From Acidobacteriota bacterium (GTDB lineage Bacteria; Acidobacteriota; JAAYUB01), in the NCBI GenBank assembly GCA_018001935.1, contig JAGNHB010000020.1:1-64000 (forward strand): a stretch of DNA of 64,000 bases, read 5' to 3'. Each line of letters starts with the position of its first letter. The stretch's first letter is position 1. The translations under genes were made by a program, and so were the position numbers. The notes beneath the pieces were generated by a model. That model was not told the DNA's origin and searched no databases. It saw only the letters and a list, made by a program, of their open reading frames with translations. This document shows positions 7,994 to 15,457 of this stretch, one piece after another.

Positions 7994-8810
7994 TGAAGTC
8001 CTCCAGGTCTTTCATGGAATGGGCGTCGCTCCCCCGGGTTTCCTCGAGGCCGCGCGCCAGGGCGATCTCGCGGATGCGATCCACCATCCGCCGCTCGGAG
8101 TCGAGGTCCGGGAAGTGGGGGGACGTGAACCGGTAGCGGTACTCGGTCTCGACCCCGGTGAGGCCGGCAGGGACGAGGCGGTCCAGGATCGTCTCGAGGG
8201 CGAGGCCGTGCTGGAGCATGTAGTATCCCGGGTGGGCCAGGACGGCCTTCCCGCCCGCGTCGATGACCCAGCGGATCACCGCCTCCACGGGGAACTTCGG
8301 CACCTGGACACTCGCGTGCACGGTGTCGCGGAACCAGGCGGAGGCCGCCTTGTAGTCGGCGAAGCGCTTGCGGGCCAGCAGGAGGCGGAGGATGTGAGGC
8401 TTCATGTAGGTCCGTCGCTGGGGGGTGAAGATGTCGTCCTCACGGAGGAAGGGGGGGCCGAGCGCCGCGTTCACCTGGAGGAGCTGTTCGCGGATCCGGG
8501 CTTCGCGTCTCACCCGGATCTCCTCCAGGCGCTGGTTCATGGCGGGGTCCGCCGGGTCCAGGCCGTACCCCAGGAGGTGAACCTCGACGTCGTCGAAGAG
8601 GCTGTCCAGTTCGATCCCGGGGACGAGTTCGATCCCCCGGGACGCGGCCTCCGCCACCAGGTCGCAACCGTAGACGGAGTAGACGCCCAGCGTGTCGTGG
8701 TCGGTGATGGAGATCCGCTCCAGGCCGAGGCGTTCGGCGGCCTCGAGGATCTCGCCGGGGTTGAGGTACCCGTCGGAGACGACGGTGTGGATGTGCAGGT
8801 CGCAGCGCAT
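7983..8810 (-). CDS. PHP-domain phosphoesterase (nucleoside bisphosphate/RNase AM-like)
   Basis: 275 residues spanning a complete PHP metal-dependent hydrolase. Metal ligands are visible as DLHIHT at residues 4-9, SITDHDT around 35-40, the PGIE loop, a central HxL segment, AHPG near 190, and the terminal SDAH. Single-domain proteins of this size act on 3',5'-nucleoside bisphosphates or trim short RNA 5' ends (TrpH/YciV type); a histidinol-phosphatase role is a less likely alternative. The ATG directly precedes CDLHIHT as is usual for the family. It is the first gene of the minus-strand run and has a TATAAT box 68 bp upstream. The 3' end overlaps the VWFA-like gene by 11 bp. Confidence 0.88.
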   Translation of the reverse strand: MRCDLHIHTVVSDGYLNPGEILEAAERLGLERISITDHDTLGVYSVYGCDLVAEAASRGIELVPGIELDSLFDDVEVHLLGYGLDPADPAMNQRLEEIRVRREARIREQLLQVNAALGPPFLREDDIFTPQRRTYMKPHILRLLLARKRFADYKAASAWFRDTVHASVQVPKFPVEAVIRWVIDAGGKAVLAHPGYYMLQHGLALETILDRLVPAGLTGVETEYRYRFTSPHFPDLDSERRMVDRIREIALARGLEETRGSDAHSMKDLEDFNAQ

Positions 8811-8877
8811 GAATATTCCCTCCGGAAGCGGGACGGCTCAGGGCTCTTCGTCGGCGCAAAATCCCTCAAACAACCGG

Positions 8878-8883
8878 ATTATA
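8878..8883 (-). promoter_or_regulatory. -10 box for the PHP-VWFA-xseA run
   Basis: ATTATA on the plus strand is a perfect TATAAT on the minus strand, 68 bp upstream of the PHP start. The -35 region at 17 bp (TTTCGC) is weak. Confidence 0.45.
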
Positions 8884-8969
8884 GCCCAGGTCGGACGCGG
8901 GCGAAAGGGGAAAACCGGCCGGGGCGGGTGAACGAAACAGAAATTAATTCATCTAAAGTAAAAGGGGCG

Positions 8970-8975
8970 TACAAT
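8970..8975 (+). promoter_or_regulatory. Possible -10 box for the proline-rich lipoprotein gene
   Basis: TACAAT lies in an AT-rich patch (8935-8975) inside otherwise GC-rich DNA, 75 bp upstream of the ATG. No good -35 element is seen. Confidence 0.35.
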
Positions 8976-9049
8976 GAGAGTATGAACCCCGAGACCCGGC
9001 ACGCGCCACGTGAGCCGGGACCGCCACACTACCCCGGGAGGTCAAAATC

Positions 9050-10345
9050 ATGTATCCAGGCAAACGTTTTCTGATGTTCGTTCTCTTCTCGGCGGGGCTC
9101 CTCGCGGCATGCGGCCTGGCGGCCGCACGGCCCGAGCCCCCGACCGACAAGTCCAAAACGGTCGACCCGAAGACCCGGGAGGCCCAGAAACAGCAGTCGT
9201 CCTCGAAGCCGTCGCCGGACCAGCCGCAATCGGCCGGCAGCAAACCGTCGCCGGACTCCAGGTCCCAAGGGTATCAGCCTCCGCCGGACGGCAAATCCCG
9301 CGGCCAGCAGCCGCCGTCGTCCCGCTACCAACCCCAGGGCAACCCGCCGCCCCCGCCCCCGTCTTCCCCGCCCCGCACCTACACGCCGCCGCCGGACAGC
9401 AAATCCCGGGGCCAGCAGCCGCCGTCGTCCCGTTACCAGCCCCAGGGCAACCCGCCGCCCCCGCCTCCGCCGCCGCCGACCCGCACCTACCCGCCGTCCA
9501 AGGGTTCGAAGTCGGGGAGCGTCGAACCGCCACCGGAAAGCAAGTCCCGGGGAAACAAAAAGTCGCCTGATGACCGGACCGAGGGCCGCCGGCAACCGCC
9601 GCCTCCGCCTCCGCCGCCGGACACCCCTTACCACGGGTCGAAACCGCCCAGGCCGCCGGCCCCGCCGCAGGCCCACCAGCCGCCCACGGCCCCTCACCCG
9701 CCCGCCCCGCCCCAGGCCCACCAGCCTCCTCCGGCCCCTCGCCCGCCGGCTCCGCCGCGGCGGCCCGACTACGTCCACCAGGAAGAGTACGTCAAGCAGT
9801 ACCGCCATCACCTCGACCAGCAACGGTCCTTCGAACAGCAGTACCGCCAGCAGCTCCAGAAGGAGAAGCGGATGTCCCACTACCGCTACCAGCAACGCTA
9901 CGAGCAACAGCTCCAGTGGCTGGTGAACCTGGCCACCCAGGGGAAGCCCCGGCACTGGGAGAAAGACCCCTTCTACCGGACGCCCTATGACCGCCGATAC
10001 CGCCGGGGCGGTCAGTACTACGAGACGAACCAGTACGGGGTCGGGTACCTTCAGGACGCCGTCCGCCGCGGCTACGAGGAAGGGTACCGGGCCGGCAGGG
10101 CCGACCGCGAGGACCGCTGGCGCTTCGACCTCGAGGGCTGTTTCGCCTACCGGGACGCCAACTACGGCTACCAGGGTTACTACATCAGCCGGGACGACTA
10201 CAACTACTACTTCCGCGAGGGGTTCCGCCGGGGGTACGAGGACGGCTACTACAAGCGGTACAAGCACGGTCGCTATTCCAACGGCAAGTACGTCGTCCTG
10301 GCGAGCGTCCTGGGCCAGATCGTCACGTGGGAACTGTTGCACTGA
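9050..10345 (+). CDS. Proline-rich lipoprotein with Tyr/Arg-rich C-terminus
   Basis: 431 residues. The N-terminus MYPGKRFLMFVLFSAGLLAAC ends in a lipobox, so Cys21 is the probable lipidation site. Residues 25-240 are dominated by Pro, Ser, Gln and Lys, with recurring phrases such as SKSRGQQPPSSRYQPQGNPP repeated twice, looking like a disordered envelope-spanning stalk. Residues 245-300 are a Gln/Arg/Tyr-rich helical stretch (EQQYRQQLQKEKR). The C-terminus contains two related phrases, RRGYEEGYRAGR and FRRGYEDGYYKRYK, of a type I know from uncharacterised acidobacterial envelope proteins. No enzyme motif is present. It stands alone between the divergent PHP operon and tRNA-Pro. GGGAGG at about 9033-9039 is the likely ribosome binding site. 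Confidence 0.75.
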   Translation: MYPGKRFLMFVLFSAGLLAACGLAAARPEPPTDKSKTVDPKTREAQKQQSSSKPSPDQPQSAGSKPSPDSRSQGYQPPPDGKSRGQQPPSSRYQPQGNPPPPPPSSPPRTYTPPPDSKSRGQQPPSSRYQPQGNPPPPPPPPPTRTYPPSKGSKSGSVEPPPESKSRGNKKSPDDRTEGRRQPPPPPPPPDTPYHGSKPPRPPAPPQAHQPPTAPHPPAPPQAHQPPPAPRPPAPPRRPDYVHQEEYVKQYRHHLDQQRSFEQQYRQQLQKEKRMSHYRYQQRYEQQLQWLVNLATQGKPRHWEKDPFYRTPYDRRYRRGGQYYETNQYGVGYLQDAVRRGYEEGYRAGRADREDRWRFDLEGCFAYRDANYGYQGYYISRDDYNYYFREGFRRGYEDGYYKRYKHGRYSNGKYVVLASVLGQIVTWELLH

Positions 10346-10360
10346 GCGCCGAAAAAACGC

Positions 10361-10389
10361 TTGACGCGGGGGGGGGGTTGTGGTTAAAT
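10361..10389 (+). promoter_or_regulatory. Promoter for tRNA-Pro
   Basis: TTGACG, a 17-bp spacer, then TTAAAT, followed by a GC-rich stretch as often seen at stable-RNA promoters. It lies about 50 bp upstream of the tRNA. Confidence 0.5.
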
Positions 10390-10441
10390 CGCCCGTCTTG
10401 CGAGTCGTTTTTTGAATAACGTTTTTTGAAGCTTCTTCGGT

Positions 10442-10518
10442 CGGGACGTAGCGCAGCCTGGTAGCGCACACGCTTGGGGTGCGTGTGGTCGGTGGTTCAA
10501 ATCCACTCGTCCCGACCA
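10442..10518 (+). tRNA. tRNA-Pro (anticodon GGG)
   Basis: 77 nt including an encoded CCA. Acceptor arm CGGGACG pairs with CGTCCCG. The D-arm is GCGCAGCCTGGTAGCGC, the anticodon stem CACGC/GCGTG encloses TTGGGGT (anticodon GGG), and the T-arm contains GGTTCAAATCC. CGGGAC...GTCCCGACCA is characteristic of bacterial proline tRNAs. A run of nine T follows directly and may help termination before surE. Confidence 0.97.
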
Positions 10519-10536
10519 TTTTTTTTGTCAAACGCC

Positions 10537-11295
10537 ATGCCCCTCATCCTGCTCACCAACGACGACGGTTACCGCGCCCCGGGAATCAAGGCCCTCCGCG
10601 GCGCCCTGCGCCCCCTCGGGCGCGTGGTGGTGGTGGCGCCTTCCGAGGAGAAGAGCGCCGTGAGCCACGGGTTGACCCTTCACTCCCCCCTGCGGATCGA
10701 CAAGATCGAGGAGGGGGTCTGGGCCGTGGGCGGCACACCGGCAGACTGCGTTCTCGTCGCGATGAACAAGATCTTGAGCGACCGGCCCGACATGGTGATT
10801 TCCGGCATCAATGCCGGGGCCAACCTGGGGGATGACGTCTCGTACTCGGGGACGGTGGCGGCCGCCCGGGAAGGTTCCATGTACGGCATCCGGTCCGCGG
10901 CCTTCTCCCTGGCGTTCGCGACCCCCATGGATTTCGACGGCTGCGCCCGTTGGGCCGAACGCATCTGCGCCGCCTACCTGGCGTCCAACCTCAACGAGGG
11001 GGTCTTCCTCAACGTCAACTTCCCCTCCCGCCCGCCGAAGGGCGTGAAGGTGACCCGCCAGAGCGGGAAGTTCGCCCGCAGTTCCATCTACGAGAACGAC
11101 GACCCGCGGGGGAAGAAATACTACTGGATCGGCGAGGACGAGAGTTCCTGGGACAGCTCCGACGACACGGATTTCTGGGCGGTCTCCAACGGCTACGTCT
11201 CCCTGACCCCCCTTCACCGCGACCAGACCGCCCACCGACGCATCGCCGCGGCGCGCGAGGTCTTCGGCGGGCTGGAAGCGCCCGCGGCGCCCTGA
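10537..11295 (+). CDS. surE: 5'/3'-nucleotidase SurE
   Basis: 252 residues, standard length. The N-terminus MPLILLTNDDGYRAPGI contains the metal-binding NDDG motif. It is followed by PSEEKSAVSHGLTLHSPLR, GGTPADCV, and VISGINAGANLGDDVSYSGT-VAAAREG, all diagnostic of SurE, which dephosphorylates nucleoside monophosphates (and polyphosphate) in the cytoplasm during stationary-phase survival. An upstream in-frame extension would run through the tRNA and is rejected; ATG 10537 starts the conserved sequence. The start lies 18 bp after the tRNA 3' end, so the two may share a transcript. Confidence 0.96.
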   Translation: MPLILLTNDDGYRAPGIKALRGALRPLGRVVVVAPSEEKSAVSHGLTLHSPLRIDKIEEGVWAVGGTPADCVLVAMNKILSDRPDMVISGINAGANLGDDVSYSGTVAAAREGSMYGIRSAAFSLAFATPMDFDGCARWAERICAAYLASNLNEGVFLNVNFPSRPPKGVKVTRQSGKFARSSIYENDDPRGKKYYWIGEDESSWDSSDDTDFWAVSNGYVSLTPLHRDQTAHRRIAAAREVFGGLEAPAAP

Positions 11296-11412
11296 CCCCG
11301 GGCCGGCCGGGCATCACCGCCAATCCCACGCACCACGCGAGCGGGGTTTCGGATGCCGCCGGGGGTGACCGGTCGGGGCCCCGCCGACATTCTGTGCTGA
11401 AAGGACCGCCCC

Positions 11413-12066
11413 ATGGGATGGATATCCGACCTCATCGACTTCGTGCTGCACATCGACGTACACCTGAAGGCCATCATCACCGCCTACGGCACGTGGACCT
11501 ACCTCATCCTGTTCCTGATCGTCTTCTGCGAGACCGGGTTGGTGGTGACCCCCTTCCTCCCCGGCGACTCGCTCCTCTTCGCCGCCGGGGCCTTCGCCTC
11601 CACCGGGGTGATCGACATCTGGCTCCTGTTCGGGATCCTCAGCGCCGCGGCCATCCTGGGGGACACCGTGAACTTCCACATCGGCAAGTACCTGGGCCCC
11701 AAGGTCCTGCACAAGCCGAACGCGAAGATCCTGAAGAAGGAGTACCTGGACCGGACCCACGCCTTCTTCGAGCGCTACGGCGGCCTCACCATCATCTACG
11801 CCCGCTTCGTCCCCATCGTCCGCACCTTCGCCCCCTTCCTGGCCGGGGTGGGCGCCATGACCTACTCCCGCTTCATCCTCTACAACGTGGTCGGCGGCAT
11901 CGTCTGGGTGGCGGCCTTTACGGCGGCGGGGTTCTTCTTCGGCAACATCCCCATCGTCCAGAAGAACTTCACCCTCGTCATCCTGGTCATCATCGTCCTG
12001 TCGGTTCTGCCCATCGTCGTCGAGGCGGTTCGTCACCGCCGCTCCCGCCAGGCGGAAGGGGAGTGA
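11413..12066 (+). CDS. DedA-family (VTT-domain) membrane protein
   Basis: 217 residues with a typical DedA layout: a short N-terminal amphipathic helix, hydrophobic segments around 24-46, 54-78, 135-165 and 175-200, the conserved FCETGLVVTPFLPGDSLLF and GDTVNFHIGKYLG blocks, and the signature FFERYGGLTIIYARFVPIVRTFAPFLAG with two functionally important arginines. DedA proteins act in the inner membrane as lipid scramblases/undecaprenyl-phosphate carriers with proton-dependent effects. The ATG follows GAAAGGACCGCCCC. The convergent gene downstream ends 33 bp away, and no terminator is obvious between them. Confidence 0.93.
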   Translation: MGWISDLIDFVLHIDVHLKAIITAYGTWTYLILFLIVFCETGLVVTPFLPGDSLLFAAGAFASTGVIDIWLLFGILSAAAILGDTVNFHIGKYLGPKVLHKPNAKILKKEYLDRTHAFFERYGGLTIIYARFVPIVRTFAPFLAGVGAMTYSRFILYNVVGGIVWVAAFTAAGFFFGNIPIVQKNFTLVILVIIVLSVLPIVVEAVRHRRSRQAEGE

Positions 12067-12099
12067 GTTCCGGGAGAGGCTGCCGGGGCCCTCGAAAAC

Positions 12100-13011
12100 T
12101 CACCGCGCCGAGGGGATCACCGTGACGTGGCTTCCCCTGATCTTGCCTTCCAGGTTGGCCCGGATGCGGTCGATCACCGCCTGGACTTCGGACAGGGTTT
12201 TCGTCCCGTCGAAACCCAGGTGGATCTCGATGTAGACGGAGGGCCCGGCGCGCCGGGAGCGGATGCGCTCGAAGGAGCAGTATTCCTCGAAGAAATCGAC
12301 CAGCTCCTTCAGGATGACGATTTGCATGGACTCCTCGATGGTCTTGTCGAGGAGGTCGTCGACGGCCTGGCTCAGGACCCCGATGACCGTGTAGGAAAGG
12401 AAGACGGCGATGACCAGGGAGGCGGCGGCGTCGACGTGGTCGACCCAGGGTTGCCCCTCGAAAAGGAGCGTGACGAGCAGGGCGACGAAGGCGGACGCGT
12501 CGGAGAGGGTCTTGACGCGGAAGAGGCGCCACTGGGACTCCATGACGGGGGAATACTCCGTCCGGGCCAGGCGGTAGTTTTTCAGCCAGAGCCACCCGTT
12601 GACGCCCATGCCGGCGGCCATGAAGACGACCCCCATCCAGACGCCGAGGGGCTCGAGGGGGGCCGGCTTGAGGATCCGCATCACGGCGTTGAAGATGACC
12701 AGGCCCACCGACAGCACCATGATCAGGGCCACCACCATGCAGGCCAGGCTCTCCAGTTTTCCGGGCCCGTAATCGTAGTGCGGGTGACGGCCCCGGCCGA
12801 TCTTCCGGATGACGATCCAGGAAAGGAAAGTGGCCGTCAGCTCGTTCATGCACTTGATCACGTCCGACCAGAGGGTCAGGGAACCGGAGATGATGGCCGC
12901 GGCCAGGTCGGGGAGCATGAGGACCAGGTCGATGATGAAGTTGAGGAAGACCGAGTTCTCCCGCTCCCGGTGGGAACCGTGCGGGCTCGCGAGGGGAGGG
13001 TGGGTGTCCAA
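12100..13011 (-). CDS. CDF-type (cation diffusion facilitator) transporter with altered metal site
   Basis: 303 residues: six predicted membrane helices (about 25-215) and a C-terminal ferredoxin-like cytosolic domain (SVYIEIHLGFDGTKTLSEV) as in zinc/iron efflux CDF proteins. The helix 2 motif, canonically ADAxHxxxD, reads SDVIKCMNE here. The helix 5 motif, canonically HxxxD, reads KTLSD. At both positions the histidine is replaced by lysine and one aspartate by glutamate, so the classical Zn(II) site is not conserved. Substrate is therefore uncertain; the family resemblance itself is good. The ATG is preceded by GGAGG. Upstream lie a TATAAT box and a 17-bp palindrome that could be an operator. 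Confidence 0.82.
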   Translation of the reverse strand: MDTHPPLASPHGSHRERENSVFLNFIIDLVLMLPDLAAAIISGSLTLWSDVIKCMNELTATFLSWIVIRKIGRGRHPHYDYGPGKLESLACMVVALIMVLSVGLVIFNAVMRILKPAPLEPLGVWMGVVFMAAGMGVNGWLWLKNYRLARTEYSPVMESQWRLFRVKTLSDASAFVALLVTLLFEGQPWVDHVDAAASLVIAVFLSYTVIGVLSQAVDDLLDKTIEESMQIVILKELVDFFEEYCSFERIRSRRAGPSVYIEIHLGFDGTKTLSEVQAVIDRIRANLEGKIRGSHVTVIPSAR

Positions 13012-13050
13012 GTTTCCTCCTGGTAAGGTGAGCGGTCGTCAATGGGCTCG

Positions 13051-13081
13051 ATTATAACACGACGGGGTGCGCAGCGCACCC
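13051..13081 (-). promoter_or_regulatory. Promoter and possible operator of the CDF gene
   Basis: Minus-strand TATAAT at 13051-13056, 40 bp from the start codon. A 17-bp perfect palindrome, GGGTGCGC-A-GCGCACCC, at 13065-13081 covers the place where the -35 element should be. Such an overlap is what a repressor operator would look like, but the palindrome could also be a structural repeat. Confidence 0.45.
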
Positions 13082-13115
13082 GGGGATTCTCGTGGCCGTC
13101 CCCGCAGGTTTACGC

Positions 13116-13145
13116 TTGACAAAAGTGGCGTCTCCGGGAGAAAAT
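13116..13145 (+). promoter_or_regulatory. Promoter of the 13177 gene
   Basis: Perfect TTGACA at 13116-13121, 18-bp spacer, GAAAAT at 13140-13145, about 30 bp before the ATG. AGGAGGGG directly upstream of the ATG serves as the ribosome binding site. Confidence 0.5.
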
Positions 13146-13176
13146 TTCCTTTTGCCATGATGCACAGGAGGGGAAA

Positions 13177-13851
13177 ATGAAAAAAGCGCTGTTTCTTGTG
13201 GGTGTCGGACTGATGGCCCTCGGCCTGGCGATGGGGGCCGGGACAAAGAAGACCGCCGGCAAGAAGAAGGCCACTCCGACGAAAACGGCGGCGTCCGCTG
13301 CGGGCGCCGAGCAGCAGAAAACCAACGAACCCGAGTTGAAGAAAAATTCCGACGGGGAATACGTCTTCGAGAGCGTGCAGACCGGCGAAGCCCCCCCCGC
13401 GGCCGGCGCGGTGGACCCGAAAGCTCCGGAGGGCCCGAAGGACCTGAAGGAGAACGGGAAAGGAGCGGGTACGGATGCGGAATCGACGACGGAGAGCGGG
13501 GACGGTGAGCCGGCGGAAAAGGGGGAGGCCGGCTCGGGGAGTCCAAAGAAGGGGGAGGAGCCGAAACCCGTCGCGGTCCTGTCCCTTTCCGGTTCGGACC
13601 TTCAGAGTGGGATCGGGCCCGGGGCGAGTTCGTCGGGGCGGCGGGCCGGAGGGGGGAAATTCCCCGGTAACGGAGGCGATGTGCCCAGTGTCGAATTCCT
13701 GAAGGCTGTGACGTCGGGTGAGATTGACATTCCCGCTGAATGCCGGGAAAAGCTTCGTCAACTCGAACGTCTCCGGTTGTCGCCGAACGAGCAGCAGACC
13801 ATGAGGATGAAAATCATGGCCGAGGCCGAGAACATCATGAATGCTCGCTGA
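13177..13851 (+). CDS. Secreted low-complexity protein of unknown function
   Basis: 224 residues. A signal peptide (MKKALFLVGVGLMALGLAMGAG) is followed by a Lys/Ala/Thr-rich, then Glu/Gly/Pro/Lys-rich segment (about 22-165) that looks disordered. A compact C-terminal segment of about 50 residues (SVEFLKAVTSGEIDIP, ECREKLRQLERLRLSPNEQQTMRMKIMAEAENI) is predicted helical. No family is recognised; the helical tail might bind the gene's downstream neighbour. It overlaps or lies just upstream of the TPR-like gene on the same strand, suggesting co-expression. Confidence 0.65.
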   Translation: MKKALFLVGVGLMALGLAMGAGTKKTAGKKKATPTKTAASAAGAEQQKTNEPELKKNSDGEYVFESVQTGEAPPAAGAVDPKAPEGPKDLKENGKGAGTDAESTTESGDGEPAEKGEAGSGSPKKGEEPKPVAVLSLSGSDLQSGIGPGASSSGRRAGGGKFPGNGGDVPSVEFLKAVTSGEIDIPAECREKLRQLERLRLSPNEQQTMRMKIMAEAENIMNAR

Positions 13852-13945
13852 GGGCGAAGGGCGATTCCGGGCGCCGGCCCGGGGAGATCCCTGCCGATCG
13901 CGGGTTTCCGCGGTCCCGGGAGAGAAAGAGGAGGGTGTTGTCCCC

Positions 13946-14650
13946 ATGGCGAGGGAAAGGAAGAACCGTATGCTGAACCCAAACGGGGCTGCTTCGAGCC
14001 CGAGAGAAACCCAACCGGAACGTGATCCGGTCGAAAGGCCGGCGCACCCGAACGGGAACAGCGCACGGCCGCCGGCCGACACGCCGGTCCCGCTGCCCCG
14101 CCGGCCCCCTTCCCGGGAGGCGGCCAGGGGCGGCCGGGAATTTGACTTTGCCCAGGCGGGGTCGACGGTCGACCTGGACGGGCTGCCGTCCTACGTCGCC
14201 CTGGCCTGCCGAAGCGGCCAGCACGCCCAGGCCCGGTCGGTCCTGAGGGAACTGCTCGACACCACGCTCCTGGAGCGGGAGGAGAGGAGCTTCATCGTCA
14301 ACCACCTCGCCCGGGTGGAAGCGTCCGCGGGAAACGTGTCCGAGTCGCTGCGGCTCTACCGGGCCGTCGCGGAGGACAGCACGCTCCCCGACGATCTCCG
14401 GGACTGCGCCGCGGCGGGGGTCCGGGAAGCGCACCAGGTCCTCTTCGAGGAAGGGGAGATGGCCTACTGGCGCATGAACTACGCCAAGGCGCGGAAGTGC
14501 TTCGAGCAGCTCCTCCGGGAGCCGGGAATCGGCCGGGCGTCCCAGGAAGCGCTCCGCTTCAACCTCGAGCTGCTCGACCGGGTGGAGGGGGACTACCGGA
14601 TCATCCTGGAAGACCTCCGGATGCTCGAACCGGAGACCCCGGGAGAGTGA
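13946..14650 (+). CDS. TPR-like protein of unknown function
   Basis: 234 residues from ATG 13946, which has GAGGAGG 11 bp upstream. An in-frame ATG at 13841, overlapping the previous stop, would add 35 low-quality residues. Residues 1-65 are Pro/Arg-rich and disordered. From about 70 on, helix pairs resemble tetratricopeptide repeats: YVALACRSGQHAQARSVLREL, IVNHLARVEASAGNVSESLRLYR and GEMAYWRMNYAKARKCFEQLL. There is no signal peptide, so it is probably a cytoplasmic scaffold. It may work with the secreted protein encoded directly upstream, but the sequence gives no functional clue. Confidence 0.6.
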   Translation: MARERKNRMLNPNGAASSPRETQPERDPVERPAHPNGNSARPPADTPVPLPRRPPSREAARGGREFDFAQAGSTVDLDGLPSYVALACRSGQHAQARSVLRELLDTTLLEREERSFIVNHLARVEASAGNVSESLRLYRAVAEDSTLPDDLRDCAAAGVREAHQVLFEEGEMAYWRMNYAKARKCFEQLLREPGIGRASQEALRFNLELLDRVEGDYRIILEDLRMLEPETPGE

Positions 14651-15434
14651 GGCCCGGCCGCGGGCGACGACCCCGTGCGTTTCAATGTGGCAGGCCCCGT
14701 CCGCGCCGTCTTCCGCGCCGGCTCAGCCTGTCCTTTTGGTCCTTTAGGCGCTTTAGCGGCTGCGTTCTCACCAACATGTTGTCGTTTCCGGTTGCCTTCC
14801 GAGGCCACTGTTGCCGGGCGAAGTCCCGGGAATAGCGTAGGTCCTTCAGGTCCCTCTGTCCCTTCGCGCCTGTGTTTCATTGAAGGCGGATGGGTCGCGT
14901 TGGGGACGCGCCGCTCCGGCAGCCTTCGCGGCGCGGTCAAAGCGGCGCTCCGGCAGTCTTCGCGCCGCACTCCACTCCGGAAGGGAGAAGATCGAGGGTT
15001 GCGGACCGCCGTCGCCAAGGGGGCCGGCGATCCCGGTGCGGACCGTTTGATGACTCGTGCGCCCCGGAGGCGGCGCCGGAAAAGCGCGGGACGCCGGGAG
15101 ACGGTCTCGCCCTGTTTGCCGCTTGGCCTTCCGGCGCGCTGGCCGCCGAAGCGGTGCAAGAGGGCGGCGGCAAGAAGGCTTCGATGCGGTTGCGGCTTCG
15201 ACTTCGGTGCCGATGGGATGGCGGTTGGGAGAGCGAAGGCGACTGCGATTGCGATTGCGACTGCGATTGCGACTGCGATACCGATACCGATACCGATAGC
15301 GATAGCGATACCGATTCCGATACCGATAGCGATACCGATAGCGATACCGATTCCGATAGCGATTCCGATAGCGACCCCGAAGGGAAGATCTCCGGACCTT
15401 CAGCCTAACAGCCTTCAGCCTAACAGCCTACAGC
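14651..15434. other. Gene-free region built of several repeat types
   Basis: No credible gene in 784 bp. It contains a TCCTTTTGGTCCTTTAGGCG block (about 14727-14760), a GGCGAAGTCCCGGGAATAGCG segment (about 14815-14835) that recurs inverted near 36925-36960, a direct repeat CGCTCCGGCAGNCTTCGCG (two copies, about 14909-14970), the CGATNN array (15236-15378), and the CAGCCTA array (15396-15457). Confidence 0.75.
15236..15378. repeat. CGATNN hexamer array
   Basis: About 24 consecutive hexamers such as GCGATT, ACCGAT and AGCGAT. It is the same family as 5169-5618 and 22471-22610. The plus strand carries the CGAT orientation. Confidence 0.9.
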
Positions 15435-15457
15435 CTACGGCCTACGGCCTACAGCCT
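15396..15457. repeat. CAGCCTA/CAGCCTAA array overlapping a gene end
   Basis: Units of 7-8 bp (CAGCCTA, CAGCCTAA, CGGCCTA). On the minus strand this is GGCTGTAGG, and it encodes the last seven residues (KAVGRRP) plus the TAG stop of the glycosyltransferase ending at 15435. Further copies lie at 22617-22642, 23005-23028 and 29178-29212. Confidence 0.85.

Noticed and set aside
10474-10536. N-terminal extension of SurE into tRNA-Pro
   Set aside because: The extension would translate the tRNA gene, and SurE homology starts precisely at ATG 10537.
15236-15378. Arrays as HIP1 (GCGATCGC) elements
   Set aside because: HIP1 is an octamer palindrome scattered singly; here a non-palindromic CGATNN unit is tandem and GCGATCGC itself is not the repeated word.
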